From contig NZ_JBHTFQ010000006.1 of NCBI RefSeq assembly GCF_042666235.1, positions 186,001 through 250,000 of the forward strand: DNA of 64,000 bases. The letters are read 5' to 3'. The notes below the pieces were generated by a model. That model saw only the letters and a list, made by a program, of their open reading frames with translations, ran no database searches and was not told the origin of the DNA. Every line of letters begins with the position of its first letter. The stretch's first letter is position 1. Both the position numbers and the translations under genes were made by a program. Of this stretch, positions 54,436 through 63,838 are shown one piece after another. The DNA comes from Halodurantibacterium daqingensis (GTDB lineage Bacteria > Pseudomonadota > Alphaproteobacteria > Rhodobacterales > Rhodobacteraceae).

Positions 54436-55494
54436 ATGCCCAAGACACGGATCGGATCGCTTCTGCTGGCCGCGGTGATATGCGGCGCGGCGGGCATGGC
54501 TGCCGCACAGGACCATACCCTGCGCGCCACCGCCAATTCAAACACCGACGACGAGGATTACGACGGCCTCGTGGTGTTCAAGAAATACGTCGAGAATGCC
54601 TCGAACGGCCGGATCGCCGTCGAGATCTTCATGGGCACCCAGCTCTGTGCCACGGGCGAGGAATGCCTGCAGGGCGTGGCCGATGGCTCCATCGACATCT
54701 ACATGGCGACCTCGGGCGGGGCGGCGGGGCTGTTTCCCTATATCCAGGTGCTGGACCTGCCCTATCTGATGAATGACGACCGTATCGCCGAACATGTGCT
54801 GTCGGGCGATTTCGTGCGCTATCTGCGCGACCGCGCGCTGGAGGACAGCGGCGACACGATCCGCCTGATGACGGTCGGCAATACCGGCGGCTGGCGCAGC
54901 TATGCCAACACCCGCCACCGGGTGCAGACACCGGCCGATCTGGCCGGGCTCAAGCTGCGCACCGTGCCTGCCGACCTGCCGCAGGTGCTGACCACCGGGC
55001 TTGGCGCCGCGCCCACGCCGATTCCCTGGCCCGAGCTGTTCACCTCGTTGCAGACCGGGGTGGTGGAAGGCACCGCGAACGGTATCACCGACATCATGAA
55101 CATGAAGTTCACCGATGCCGGGCTCAAGTATCTGACGCTCGATCAGCACAGCTACATGGGCGCCTTCTGGTGGATGTCGAACGAACGGTTCCTCTCGCTG
55201 CCCGAGGATCTGCGCCAGGTGGTCGTGGACGGGTTTCATGATCTTCAGCAGGCCACCTTCGCCAGCCCCAAGCGCAAGGAGATCGCTGCCTATGAGGCCT
55301 TCGTTCAGGCCGGCGGCGACCTTTACGTGCCGACCGCCGAGGAAAAGGAGGCCTTCCGCACCGCCGCCGCCCCCGCCTTCGACTGGTTCACCGCCAACGT
55401 TCCCGATGGTGCAGAGGTTCTTTCCCGATTCGAGGCCGCGATTGCCGAGGCAGAAGCCGAGGTGGGCGCCGCACGGGCGGCAGATCTGAACTGA
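54436..55494 (+). CDS. TRAP transporter substrate-binding protein (DctP-type)
   Basis: A 352-residue periplasmic protein with a signal peptide (residues 1-24, ...AGMAAAQ). The DctP domain shows VVFKKYVENASNGRIAVEIF, GLKLRTVPADLPQVLTTGLGAAPTPIPWPELFTSLQTGVVEGTANGI-like blocks; the arginine in KLRT is the conserved ligand carboxylate contact. TRAP systems import C4-dicarboxylates, keto acids, ectoine, taurine and others; the ligand here is not known. It is placed last in the Q-M-P order, with the strong ribosome site CAGGGAGAAAG. Confidence 0.95.
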   Translation: MPKTRIGSLLLAAVICGAAGMAAAQDHTLRATANSNTDDEDYDGLVVFKKYVENASNGRIAVEIFMGTQLCATGEECLQGVADGSIDIYMATSGGAAGLFPYIQVLDLPYLMNDDRIAEHVLSGDFVRYLRDRALEDSGDTIRLMTVGNTGGWRSYANTRHRVQTPADLAGLKLRTVPADLPQVLTTGLGAAPTPIPWPELFTSLQTGVVEGTANGITDIMNMKFTDAGLKYLTLDQHSYMGAFWWMSNERFLSLPEDLRQVVVDGFHDLQQATFASPKRKEIAAYEAFVQAGGDLYVPTAEEKEAFRTAAAPAFDWFTANVPDGAEVLSRFEAAIAEAEAEVGAARAADLN

Positions 55495-56106
55495 GCCCGC
55501 CCGGGAGAGCCACCCGCCGCAGGCCGGACCCGGCATTCCCGATCTGGCCGGCACGGCCCGTCCCTCTTGGCCCCCGGGCCACGGCCGGGCGCGCATCAGG
55601 CGGGCCGCCGCCGCGCCCCAGACGCGGCGAGATGCGCTTCCGGGCCGAAGCGGGGCGGCGGCACCCTGCCCTGCCCGGCGGCCGGTTCGCGGGTGCCCGC
55701 GCTGCATGACGCCGCGGCGCGAGTGGGGCCTCGGGCGAAACCCGGCGCCTGGGCACCGACCGGAGCGCCCTTCGCGGCCCCGAGCGCCGCGCCGCCCGGA
55801 CGCGGGCACGGGCCTGCTCGCCGTCAGCTTGCGATGCGCGCGGGCGGCGCAGGGCTGCGGGCCCTCGGGCAGGACGCCGCGGCGCCCTTTCCCGGCCGAG
55901 ACCTGAAAGCGCCCGGCCGGTCAGCTCGCCCCCCCCGCTCCAGGCCGCCGCCGATGGCCGCCCTGCAAGGCGCGTCATGCCGCCCCGGCGATCGGGGCGA
56001 GGATCCGGCACAGCGGCATGCGGGCCTCGACGCCTGCGGCGAATGGGCATAACACTCACCACGTGCGGTTGCACCGCCTGCCCTCAACCTGCTGATCGGA
56101 TGCCAT
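55495..56106. other. Gene-free spacer after the TRAP operon
   Basis: The 612 bases are very GC-rich and hold no recognisable gene or T-tailed terminator. A less GC-rich patch with CATAACACTCACCACGTGCG near 56048-56068 lies close to the YeiH start and may contain its promoter, without clear boxes. Confidence 0.5.
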
Positions 56107-57108
56107 GTGCCGAGCCTACCCTCGCTGATCCCGCCCCGCTGGCACGCGCTTCTGCCCGGCCTTGCCGTGGCGGGGCTTGTTGCCGCCACCGCGCAGTTCC
56201 TCTCCGAGCACTATGGCGCCCCGGCGATGCTGATGGCGATCCTTCTGGGCATCGCGCTGCATTTCCTCTCGGAAGAGGGGCGCACCGTCGAGGGGGTCGA
56301 TTTTGCGGCCAAAGGCATCTTGCGGCTGGGGGTGGCGCTGCTGGGGCTGCGCATCAGCGCCGAGATGTTCCTGTCGCTGGGTCCGGGGCTTCTGGCGCTG
56401 GTGATCGGTGGCGTGGCGCTGACCATCGGCTTCGGCCTGCTGGTCACCCGCGCCTTCGGCCAGGACCGCGCCTTCGGCTTTCTGACCGGCGGGTCGGTGG
56501 CGATCTGCGGCGCCTCGGCGGCGCTGGCCATCGCGGCGGTGCTGCCCCGACGCGAAGGGGGCGAGCGGGATCTGGTCTTTGCCGTCGTCGGTGTCACGGT
56601 GCTCTCGACCGTCGCGATGATCCTTTACCCGATGCTTGCCGGTGCGCTTGGGCTGGATCACCGCGCGACGGGGGTGTTTCTGGGGGCGACGATCCATGAT
56701 GTCGCGCAGGTTGTCGGCGCGGGCTTCTCCGTCTCGGAGGAAACCGGCGAAATGGCGACGATGGTCAAGCTGATCCGCGTGACCATGCTGGCCCCGGTGG
56801 TGCTGATGGCGGCGCTGGTCCTGCGCGCGCGGGGCGAAGCCAGCGCCAGCCGGCCGCCGCTGGTTCCGGGCTTTGTCATCGCCTTCCTCGTGCTGGCGGC
56901 GCTGAATTCGCTGCATCTGGTGCCGCCCTGGGCGCATGAGACCGCGGCCAGCCTGTCACGCTGGGCGCTGCTGACCGCCATCGCCGCCGTGGGCATGAAA
57001 ACCTCGATTCCGCGCCTGTTGCAGGTGGGCGGGGCGGCGATCTCGCTTCTCGTGGCGGAAACGCTGTTTCTGGCGGCACTGGTTCTGGCCGGGTTGATGC
57101 TGCTTTAG
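56107..57108 (+). CDS. YeiH family putative sulfate/sulfite exporter
   Basis: A 333-residue protein with about ten hydrophobic segments of the YeiH/UPF0324 family. Typical blocks: GAPAMLMAILLGIALHFLSEE, GILRLGVALLGLRIS, GGSVAICGASAALAIAAVLPR and GATIHDVAQVVGAGFSVS. Relatives are annotated as sulfate or sulfite exporters from their association with taurine and sulfonate degradation, not from strong biochemistry. The start is a GTG with no strong ribosome site. Its stop overlaps the convergent glycerate kinase gene by four bases. A SqrR-like ArsR regulator gene lies 1.5 kb to the right. Confidence 0.9.
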   Translation: MPSLPSLIPPRWHALLPGLAVAGLVAATAQFLSEHYGAPAMLMAILLGIALHFLSEEGRTVEGVDFAAKGILRLGVALLGLRISAEMFLSLGPGLLALVIGGVALTIGFGLLVTRAFGQDRAFGFLTGGSVAICGASAALAIAAVLPRREGGERDLVFAVVGVTVLSTVAMILYPMLAGALGLDHRATGVFLGATIHDVAQVVGAGFSVSEETGEMATMVKLIRVTMLAPVVLMAALVLRARGEASASRPPLVPGFVIAFLVLAALNSLHLVPPWAHETAASLSRWALLTAIAAVGMKTSIPRLLQVGGAAISLLVAETLFLAALVLAGLMLL

Positions 57109-58346
57109 CGCAGCATCACCTGCACATCGGCGACATTGGTGCCGGTTTCGCCCGTCAGCAGCAGATCGCCCGCCGCCGCCAGCGCAGGATAGCTGTCGTT
57201 TTCGGCCAGCGCCGCCCGCGGATCGATCCCCGCGGCACGGATCCGCGCCAGCGTGCCCCCATCGACCACGGCGCCTGCGGCATCGGTCGGGCCGTCGCGG
57301 CCATCGGTGCCCCCGGACAGAAAGACGAAGGGCGCGGTGATGCCGCGCTCCTCGGCCAGAAGCGCGACGCGCAGGGCGAGTTCCTGATTGCGCCCGCCGC
57401 GCCCGGTGCCCCGCAGGGTCACGGTCGTTTCCCCGCCAAAGAGCGTCAGGCCCGGCCCGGCGCAGTCCCAGATCCGGGCGGCGGCCTCGGCCACATCGCC
57501 GACCAGCGGCTGCACCACCCGGCCGCCGGTGCCCTGCGCCATCGCCGCCACCGACAGCGCATTCGAGCCGATCAGCCGGTTTTCAACCTCCTGCCCCGCG
57601 GGCGGCGCGGGGGGCGCGTGCTCCAGATGGCGGCGCACGGCGGGCGGCACCCGGTCCCAAAGCCCGCGCGCCACCAGAACCTTTTGCGCGGCGTCCGGTG
57701 GCCCAAGGGGGGCCGCCGTCGGGCCCGAGGCGATCACCCGCAGGTCATCGCCCACCACATCCGACAGGATCAGCGCCCGCAGCCGCGCGCGCGCCGCAAG
57801 CCGCGCAAGCCCGCCCCCCTTGAGCCGTGAAAGGGACTGCCGCACCAGATTCATCTCGGCGATATCCGCGCCCGAGGCCAGAAGCAGCCGGCTGACCTCG
57901 GCCTTGTCGGCCAGGCTGACGCCCGCAACCGGCGCCACCGCCAGCGCCGAGCCGCCGCCCGAGATCAGCACCAGCGCCACATCGCCACGCCCGAGGCCCT
58001 CTGCCGCGGCCGCCAGCGCTTCGCCCGCCACAAGGCTTCGGGCATCGGGAACCGGATGGCCTCCCGCCAGCACCTCGGCCCCCGCAAGCGGCCCTGCCAT
58101 CGCGGGCGTGGTGATGATCAGAACCCTGTCGGAAGGGCACAGTGCAGCGGCGGCCCCGGCCATGGCCATGGCCGCCTTGCCCAACGCCATGACCACCAGA
58201 CGCCCGCCCGGCGCCGGCCGGGGCAGCGGTTCCTGTTCCAGGGCGCGGCGCACTGCCGCGGCAGGATCGGCGGCCGCGACCGCCCGGTCATAGAGGGTGC
58301 GGACCAGGGCGCGCGGCGGCAGTTCGTTCAGGGGACGGTTCGACAT
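57105..58346 (-). CDS. Glycerate 2-kinase (GckA/TtuD, MOFRL family)
   Basis: A 413-residue protein with the N-terminal DUF4147 region (VVMALGKAAMAMAGAA, GHPVPDARSLVAGEAL, LVLISGGGSALAVAP, NLVRQSLSRLKGGGLA) and the C-terminal MOFRL domain (LFGGETTVTLRGTGRGGRNQELALR, FLSGGTDGRDGPTDAAGAVVDG). Members phosphorylate D-glycerate to 2-phosphoglycerate, as in the serine cycle; older annotations call them hydroxypyruvate reductase. It is a lone minus-strand gene divergent from the ArsR gene, whose upstream region it shares. Convergent four-base overlap with the YeiH gene. Confidence 0.93.
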   Translation of the reverse strand: MSNRPLNELPPRALVRTLYDRAVAAADPAAAVRRALEQEPLPRPAPGGRLVVMALGKAAMAMAGAAAALCPSDRVLIITTPAMAGPLAGAEVLAGGHPVPDARSLVAGEALAAAAEGLGRGDVALVLISGGGSALAVAPVAGVSLADKAEVSRLLLASGADIAEMNLVRQSLSRLKGGGLARLAARARLRALILSDVVGDDLRVIASGPTAAPLGPPDAAQKVLVARGLWDRVPPAVRRHLEHAPPAPPAGQEVENRLIGSNALSVAAMAQGTGGRVVQPLVGDVAEAAARIWDCAGPGLTLFGGETTVTLRGTGRGGRNQELALRVALLAEERGITAPFVFLSGGTDGRDGPTDAAGAVVDGGTLARIRAAGIDPRAALAENDSYPALAAAGDLLLTGETGTNVADVQVMLR

Positions 58347-58385
58347 GCACCATCCTAGCGCGGGCGGGTCGGCGCAGGAAAGCCC

Positions 58386-58425
58386 TTGAACCCTTGCGAC
58401 GTCAGATTAGATTAGATGAATATGA
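58386..58425 (+). promoter_or_regulatory. Candidate promoter/operator upstream of the ArsR gene
   Basis: TTGAAC (58386-58391), a 16-base spacer and TAGATT (58408-58413) form a plausible promoter about 170 bases before the ArsR start. It sits in an AT-rich patch with the direct repeat GATTAGATTAGATGAATATG, a composition expected for a winged-helix repressor site. Further right, a seven-base hairpin GGCGTTC-TCAGG-GAACGCC lies at 58530-58548 in the leader. Autoregulation and control of the divergent glycerate kinase are inference. Confidence 0.45.
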
Positions 58426-58581
58426 TCGCAGGACCGCGACCCCCGTCGCGCCCCGGTGCGGCCCGTGCACCCCACTGTCGGCTTGCCGCCTGCCGGGGCA
58501 ACGGCCTAAGAGGAAGGATGGGCCCTCCGGGCGTTCTCAGGGAACGCCGGCGCCGCTGGCCTGCTGGACAAGGACAAGACC

Positions 58582-58938
58582 ATGCCGTTCGACCCCTCGG
58601 ACACTCGTTCCGACACCCGTGCCGACACTGCGCCCTCGCCTGCCGAGATGATGGCCAATGCCCAGGCGGCCTCGGGGTTTCTCAAGGCGCTGGCGCATGA
58701 GGGACGGCTGATGATCCTCTGCCACCTGGCGACGGGCGAGAAATCGGTGACCGAGCTTGAGACGCTGCTGGAAGCCCGGCAGGCCGCGGTCAGCCAGCAG
58801 CTTGCCCGGTTGCGGCTGGAAGGCGTTGTCGCGACCCGGCGCGAGGGAAAGACGATCTTCTATTCGATCGCCGATCCGAAGGCCCGGCGCATGGTCGGCC
58901 TGCTCTACGACATGTTCTGCGCCGACTCCACATGCTGA
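58582..58938 (+). CDS. ArsR family repressor of the SqrR/BigR persulfide-sensing type
   Basis: A 118-residue winged-helix regulator. After a flexible N-terminus, GFLKALAHEGRLMILCHLATGEKSVTELETLLEARQAAVSQQLARLRLEGVV-type sequence gives the helix-turn-helix (about residues 55-80). Cys47 (LMILC) and Cys113 (YDMFC) are 66 residues apart, the same separation as Cys41 and Cys107 of R. capsulatus SqrR, which form a tetrasulfide bridge with reactive sulfur; a third cysteine is the last residue. Metal-site ArsR motifs (CVC) are absent. By family, it should repress sulfide-response genes until persulfide is present. The AAGGACAAGACC ribosome site supports the start. Confidence 0.9.
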   Translation: MPFDPSDTRSDTRADTAPSPAEMMANAQAASGFLKALAHEGRLMILCHLATGEKSVTELETLLEARQAAVSQQLARLRLEGVVATRREGKTIFYSIADPKARRMVGLLYDMFCADSTC

Positions 58939-59288
58939 GCCGCTGATCCCCCCGAGGAGCGGGCGCCGACCTTCAGGCTGTTTCGCGGGCGCCGCACCGC
59001 GTTCCGCCGGCCGCGCACCGCCGGGCCAGCCGGCGGCGGAACCAGGGCGAAGGTTCTGACGCCTGCGGTCGCGGGACTGACTGCCCTGCGCTGCCGGCCC
59101 GCCGGACGTGTTCCGCCGGCCGCGGTTGCCGCGTTGCCCCCGCGCCGGCACATATGGGCCTTCTCGCACGAAAGTGATGCATCCCTGCGCCGGAACGGGT
59201 GGCATCCTGCGTATCATGCACAGGAACCCGTTGCCTTTCGGGTGTCTTCCTGCATTTTCGAACCAAGCAAGCCGAAGGAGCCCGCCGT
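58939..59288. other. Spacer between the ArsR gene and the second RND operon
   Basis: The 350 bases hold no gene. A 15-base direct repeat GTTCCGCCGGCCGCG occurs near 59004 and 59110. Before the adaptor gene the DNA is less GC-rich, with TTGCCT at about 59231 as a weak -35 candidate and no good -10 box. Confidence 0.45.
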
Positions 59289-60530
59289 ATGCCGCTTTGG
59301 AAACAAGCGACCCTCGCCCTTTTCCTGACCGCTGCGGCGGTTCTTGGCTGGGCCGCCTTCGTCCCCGGCGCGCAACCGACACTTGAACGGATTGGGCTTC
59401 TGGCGCCGTTGCAGCGGATCGGCGTCATCGCCCCGATGGATGCGACGGATGCGCCACGGCCGGGCGGCGGGCCGCCGGGCGCCGGCGCGCGCGTCATCGC
59501 CAGCCCGATCGGCACCGGCACGATGAATGACGAGATCACCGCCATCGGCACCGCGCAGGCGATCCGCGCCGTCGTCATCACCCCCGAGGTGGGCGGGCGC
59601 ATCAGCGAGGTTCTGGTGCGGTCCGGCGACACGGTGAGCGAGGGGCAGGTTCTTGCCCGGATCGACAGCGCGGCCGAGGAAATCGCGCTTGAACGCGCGC
59701 GGCTGGTGCTGGCCGATGCCGAGGCCACCGCCGAGCGTCTGGGGCGGCTGCAGGCCTCGGGCGCGGCGACCGAGGTCGCGATCCGCGACGCGGCCCTTGC
59801 CGTCGAGACGGCCCGTCTGGGGCTTCGGCAGGCCGAATTCGACCTGTCGCGGCGCATCCTGACCGCGCCCATCGCCGGTGCGGTCGGCATCGTCGCGATC
59901 GAGCCGGGCGCCCAGGTCACGCCCCAGACCGAGATCACCCGCATCGACGACCGGTCGCGCCTGCTGATCGAGTTCCGGATCCCGGAGCGGCTGGTCGCGC
60001 GGGTCGGCACCGGCGATCCGGCCCTGATCGCGCCGCTTGCCCGGCCGGGTCAGGTGCTGGAGGGGCGGATCCGGGCCATCGACAACCGCGTGGACCAGAC
60101 CACGCGGTCGCTTCTGGTGCAGGCCGAACTGGACAATCCGCTTGACGATCTGCGCGCGGGGATGGCCTTTTCCATCACCCTGCGCTTCGAGGGCGATGAA
60201 TGGCCCGCGGTGGACCCGCTTTCGGTGCAATGGGGGGCCGAGGGCGCCTTTGTCTGGGCGGTGCGCGACGGGCGCGCCACCCGTGTGCCCGTGCGGATCA
60301 TGCAGCGCACGGCCGATACGGTCCTGGTGCGGGGCGATCTTGCCGCCGGCGATGTGGTGATCCGCGAAGGTGTCACCAATCTGCGTCCAGGGGCACCCGT
60401 GCAGGTCGATGGGGCATCCGCATCCGGCCCCGCCGGGGCGGCGGCGCCCCCGGACCACACCGCCCCGGCGCCAGACCAGCGCGGCGAGAATGCCGAGGCG
60501 CGCGCCAGCGCCGCCCCGGTCGAGGGCTGA
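59289..60530 (+). CDS. RND efflux periplasmic adaptor subunit (second system)
   Basis: A 413-residue membrane-fusion protein with an N-terminal anchor (QATLALFLTAAAVLGWAAF), a barrel-sandwich region (GTAQAIRAVVITPEVGGRISEVLVRSGDTVSEGQVLARID), a helical hairpin (EEIALERARLVLADAEATAERLGRLQASG...), and a beta-barrel and proximal domain ending VIREGVTNLRPGAPVQVDG. The C-terminal 45 residues are Ala/Pro-rich. The start has AAGGAG eight bases upstream. It precedes the permease by four bases. The ArsR gene lies 350 bases upstream; whether it controls this pump is unknown. Confidence 0.92.
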   Translation: MPLWKQATLALFLTAAAVLGWAAFVPGAQPTLERIGLLAPLQRIGVIAPMDATDAPRPGGGPPGAGARVIASPIGTGTMNDEITAIGTAQAIRAVVITPEVGGRISEVLVRSGDTVSEGQVLARIDSAAEEIALERARLVLADAEATAERLGRLQASGAATEVAIRDAALAVETARLGLRQAEFDLSRRILTAPIAGAVGIVAIEPGAQVTPQTEITRIDDRSRLLIEFRIPERLVARVGTGDPALIAPLARPGQVLEGRIRAIDNRVDQTTRSLLVQAELDNPLDDLRAGMAFSITLRFEGDEWPAVDPLSVQWGAEGAFVWAVRDGRATRVPVRIMQRTADTVLVRGDLAAGDVVIREGVTNLRPGAPVQVDGASASGPAGAAAPPDHTAPAPDQRGENAEARASAAPVEG

Positions 60531-60534
60531 GCCG

Positions 60535-63500
60535 ATGGCCGGCAATCCCATCCGCACCGGCGCCGGCACGGCGCTGTTCGTCCGCCGCCCCATCCTGGCC
60601 TTCGTGCTGTCGGCGCTGATCGTGATTGCCGGCGTGGCGGGGCTTTTCGGGGTCGAGGTGCGCGAACTGCCCGATGTGGACCGCCCCGTCGTCACCGTGA
60701 CCACCAGCTTTTCCGGCGCCGGCCCCGAGACGGTTGACCGCGAGATCACCGGCAATATCGAGGGCGCGGTGGGCCGTGTCTCGGGCGTGCGGGCGATTTC
60801 CTCGACCTCCTCGTTCGGACGCAGCCGCGTGACGGTCGAATTCGCCGATGGCGTCAATCTGGATGTCGCCGCCACCGATATCCGCGATGCGATCGGCCGC
60901 ATCCGCAACACCCTGCCCGACGGGGTGGATGAACCGCGCATCGTCAAGGCCGATGCCAATGCCGATGCGGTGATCCGGATCGGCGTCACCTCGTCCAGCC
61001 GCTCGGTGCAGGATCTGACCCGCATCGTCGAGGATCTGGTCGAGGACCGGCTGATCTCGGCCCCCGGGGTGGCGGATCTGCAGATCTTCGGCAACCGCAA
61101 CCAGGTGTTCCGCGTCGATATCGACATGATGCAGCTGGCAAGCCGCGGCCTGACCCTGGCGGACCTGCGCAACACGCTGCGCAACGTGTCCTTCGATGCC
61201 CCCGCCGGGGCGCTGTCCAGCGCGAGCCAGAGCATCCAGGTCCGCACCACCGCCGCCGTGACCAGCCCCGAGGGGTTCGAGGCGCTGGTGATCCGCGACG
61301 ACATCCGGCTGGGCGATGTGGCCCAGGTGACACTGGGCCCCGCCCCCGGCGAAAGCATCCTGCGCGCGAATGGCCAAAGCGGCATCGGCCTTGGCATCAT
61401 CCGTCAGGCGCAAAGCAACACGCTTGATATCTCGGATGCCGTGGCCGGCATCGTGGACGAGTTGCAGGAGATCCTGCCAGCCGACGTCAGCATCTTCATC
61501 ACCAGCGACGAGGCCACCTTCGTGCGCGGGGCGATTTCCGAGGTGCTCAAGACGCTGGGGCTGGCGGTGGCGATCGTGGTGGCGATCATCTTCCTGTTCC
61601 TGCGCGATGCGCGCGCGACGCTGATCCCCGCGATCACCCTGCCGGTGGCGCTGGTGGGAACGCTGGCGGCGATCTACCTGGCCGGGTTTTCGGTGAACAT
61701 CCTCACCCTGCTTGCGCTGGTGCTGGCGACGGGGATGGTGGTGGATGATGCGATCGTGGTGCTGGAGAACATCGTGCGCCGGCGGGCCGAGGGCATGGGC
61801 CCGCGCGCCGCCGCCGTTCTGGGCACGCAGCAGGTGTTCTTTGCCGTCGTCACCACCACCGCCACGCTGGCGGCGGTATTCATTCCGCTGTCGTTCCTGC
61901 CGGGGCAGACCGGCGGGCTGTTTCGCGAATTCGGCTTCACGCTGGCGATTGCGGTGCTCCTGTCCTCGGTGGTGGCGCTCACGCTCTGCCCGGTGCTGGC
62001 CAGCCGCCTGCTGACGCGCGCGGCCACCGGCGAGGAGGACGGACCGATCCTGCGGCTGGGCAACCGGCTTCAGGGGCTTTACGCCGCCAGCCTGCGCGGG
62101 GCGCTGGCCGCGCCGCTGGTGGTGATCGCAGCCGCTGCGATCTTCGGCCTGACCGCGGTGATGATCGCCGGTGGCATCCGGCAGGAGGTCACGCCCTCCG
62201 AGGACCGCTCGGTCGCGCTGCTGAGTGTCCGGGCGCCGCAGGGGGTTTCGCTCGACTATACCAACGCCAAGATGCAGGAGATCGAGGCGCTGGTCGCCCC
62301 GCTGCGCGCCAGCGGCGAGGTCAGCAGCCTCTTTGCCATCGCCGGCACCGGGGGCGACAACCGCGGCTTCATCGTCATGACGCTGGCCCCCTGGGACCAG
62401 CGCAGCCGCAGCCAGCAGGAGATCGTGTCCGAGATCAACGGCGCGCTGCGCGGCGTGATCGGCGTGCAGGCCTTCGCGATCCAGCCCAATTCGCTGGGCA
62501 TCCGCGGCGCAGGCCAGGGGCTGCGCTTTGCCGTGGTCGGCAACAGCTATGACACGCTTGGCAGCGCGGCGCAGCGCCTGGTCGAACGGTTGCAGGACGA
62601 TCCGGCGATGGGTCAGGTGCGTCTGTCCTATGAAACCACCCAGCCACAATTGTTCATCGAGGTGGACCGTTCCCGCGCCTCGGATCTGGGCATCGACATC
62701 GACGGGCTGGGCGAGGCGCTTCAGGCGGTGCTGGATGGTCGCACCGTCGGCACCGTGTTCATCGAGGACATGAGCTTCGACATCACCATGCTGTCCACGG
62801 CGCAGCCGGTGAACGATCCCGGCGATCTGGAGCGGATCTTCGTGCAGGGCCGAGGCGGGCAGATGATTCCGATGTCCGCCTTCGTGCGGCTTGAGGAACG
62901 CGCCGTCGCCCCGGAACTCGGCCGCGAAAGCCAGATGCGCGCGGTCGAGATCACCGCAGGGCTCACCCCGGATCTGGCCCTGGGCGATGCGCTGGCGCAG
63001 GTGGAGGAGCTGGCCGCCGAGATCCTGCCCGCGGGCGCCCGGATCGTGCCGCTCGCCGAGGCGGCAACGCTGGATGAAACCGCGGGCGGGCTGATCCTGA
63101 CCTTCGGCTTTGCGATCCTCGTGGTGTTTCTGGTGCTCTCGGCGCAGTTCGAAAGCTTTGTCTCGGCGGTGATCGTGATGGCGACGGTGCCGCTGGGGCT
63201 GGCCTGTGCGCTGTTCGCGCTGGCGCTGACCGGGGGCAGCCTGAACGTCTATTCCCAGATCGGGCTGGTGCTGCTGGTGGGGATCATGGCCAAGAACGGC
63301 ATCCTGATCGTGGAATTCGCCAACCAGTTGCGCGATCAGGGCAAGGATGTGGCAAGCGCGATCTTCGACGCCTCGACCATCCGTCTGCGGCCGGTGATGA
63401 TGACCATGGCCTCGACCGTGCTGGGGGGCGTGCCGCTGATCTTTTCCTTCGGTGCCGGTGCCGAGGCGCGCGAGGCTTTGGGCTGGATCATCGTGGGCGG

Positions 63501-63648
63501 TCTTGGCCTTGCCACGGTTTCCACGCTTTATCTGACGCCGGTGGCCTATCTGCTGCTCGCCCGTCTGACGACGCCCAAGGCCGAGGAAGAGGCCCGGCTT
63601 GCGCGGGAACTGGACGAGGCCTTGGGCGGCCGGCCGCCTGCGGAATAG
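60535..63648 (+). CDS. RND efflux permease, AcrB/MdtC-like (second system)
   Basis: A 1037-residue exporter of normal length for the hydrophobe/amphiphile efflux family. Visible landmarks: first helix after FVRRPILAFVLSALIVIAGVAGLF, the pore-domain ELPDVDRPVVTVTTSFSGAGPETVDREIT opening, helix 4 GMVVDDAIVVLENIVRRR with the proton-relay acidic residues, and the matching helix 10 region GIMAKNGILIVEFANQLRDQGKD with the conserved lysine. It would extrude small molecules through an outer-membrane factor not encoded here. It differs from the first RND permease in lacking the extra helices between helices 6 and 7. Confidence 0.95.
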   Translation: MAGNPIRTGAGTALFVRRPILAFVLSALIVIAGVAGLFGVEVRELPDVDRPVVTVTTSFSGAGPETVDREITGNIEGAVGRVSGVRAISSTSSFGRSRVTVEFADGVNLDVAATDIRDAIGRIRNTLPDGVDEPRIVKADANADAVIRIGVTSSSRSVQDLTRIVEDLVEDRLISAPGVADLQIFGNRNQVFRVDIDMMQLASRGLTLADLRNTLRNVSFDAPAGALSSASQSIQVRTTAAVTSPEGFEALVIRDDIRLGDVAQVTLGPAPGESILRANGQSGIGLGIIRQAQSNTLDISDAVAGIVDELQEILPADVSIFITSDEATFVRGAISEVLKTLGLAVAIVVAIIFLFLRDARATLIPAITLPVALVGTLAAIYLAGFSVNILTLLALVLATGMVVDDAIVVLENIVRRRAEGMGPRAAAVLGTQQVFFAVVTTTATLAAVFIPLSFLPGQTGGLFREFGFTLAIAVLLSSVVALTLCPVLASRLLTRAATGEEDGPILRLGNRLQGLYAASLRGALAAPLVVIAAAAIFGLTAVMIAGGIRQEVTPSEDRSVALLSVRAPQGVSLDYTNAKMQEIEALVAPLRASGEVSSLFAIAGTGGDNRGFIVMTLAPWDQRSRSQQEIVSEINGALRGVIGVQAFAIQPNSLGIRGAGQGLRFAVVGNSYDTLGSAAQRLVERLQDDPAMGQVRLSYETTQPQLFIEVDRSRASDLGIDIDGLGEALQAVLDGRTVGTVFIEDMSFDITMLSTAQPVNDPGDLERIFVQGRGGQMIPMSAFVRLEERAVAPELGRESQMRAVEITAGLTPDLALGDALAQVEELAAEILPAGARIVPLAEAATLDETAGGLILTFGFAILVVFLVLSAQFESFVSAVIVMATVPLGLACALFALALTGGSLNVYSQIGLVLLVGIMAKNGILIVEFANQLRDQGKDVASAIFDASTIRLRPVMMTMASTVLGGVPLIFSFGAGAEAREALGWIIVGGLGLATVSTLYLTPVAYLLLARLTTPKAEEEARLARELDEALGGRPPAE

Positions 63649-63838
63649 CCGCAGGACCAAGCTGCCGCCCATCCCGAAGGCCAGGGGAGCCCGGCTCGGG
63701 CCAAGGGGCGCCCGCCCTGAACGGGGGAGGATGCTGCGCAAAGGGGGCTCCCGCGCGCCAACCCGGTCCTGCCCCGCGACTGCATCGCCTGAGTCGCGCA
63801 GTCCCCAAGCTGATAAGCCACCGATGCGACAGGATCCC

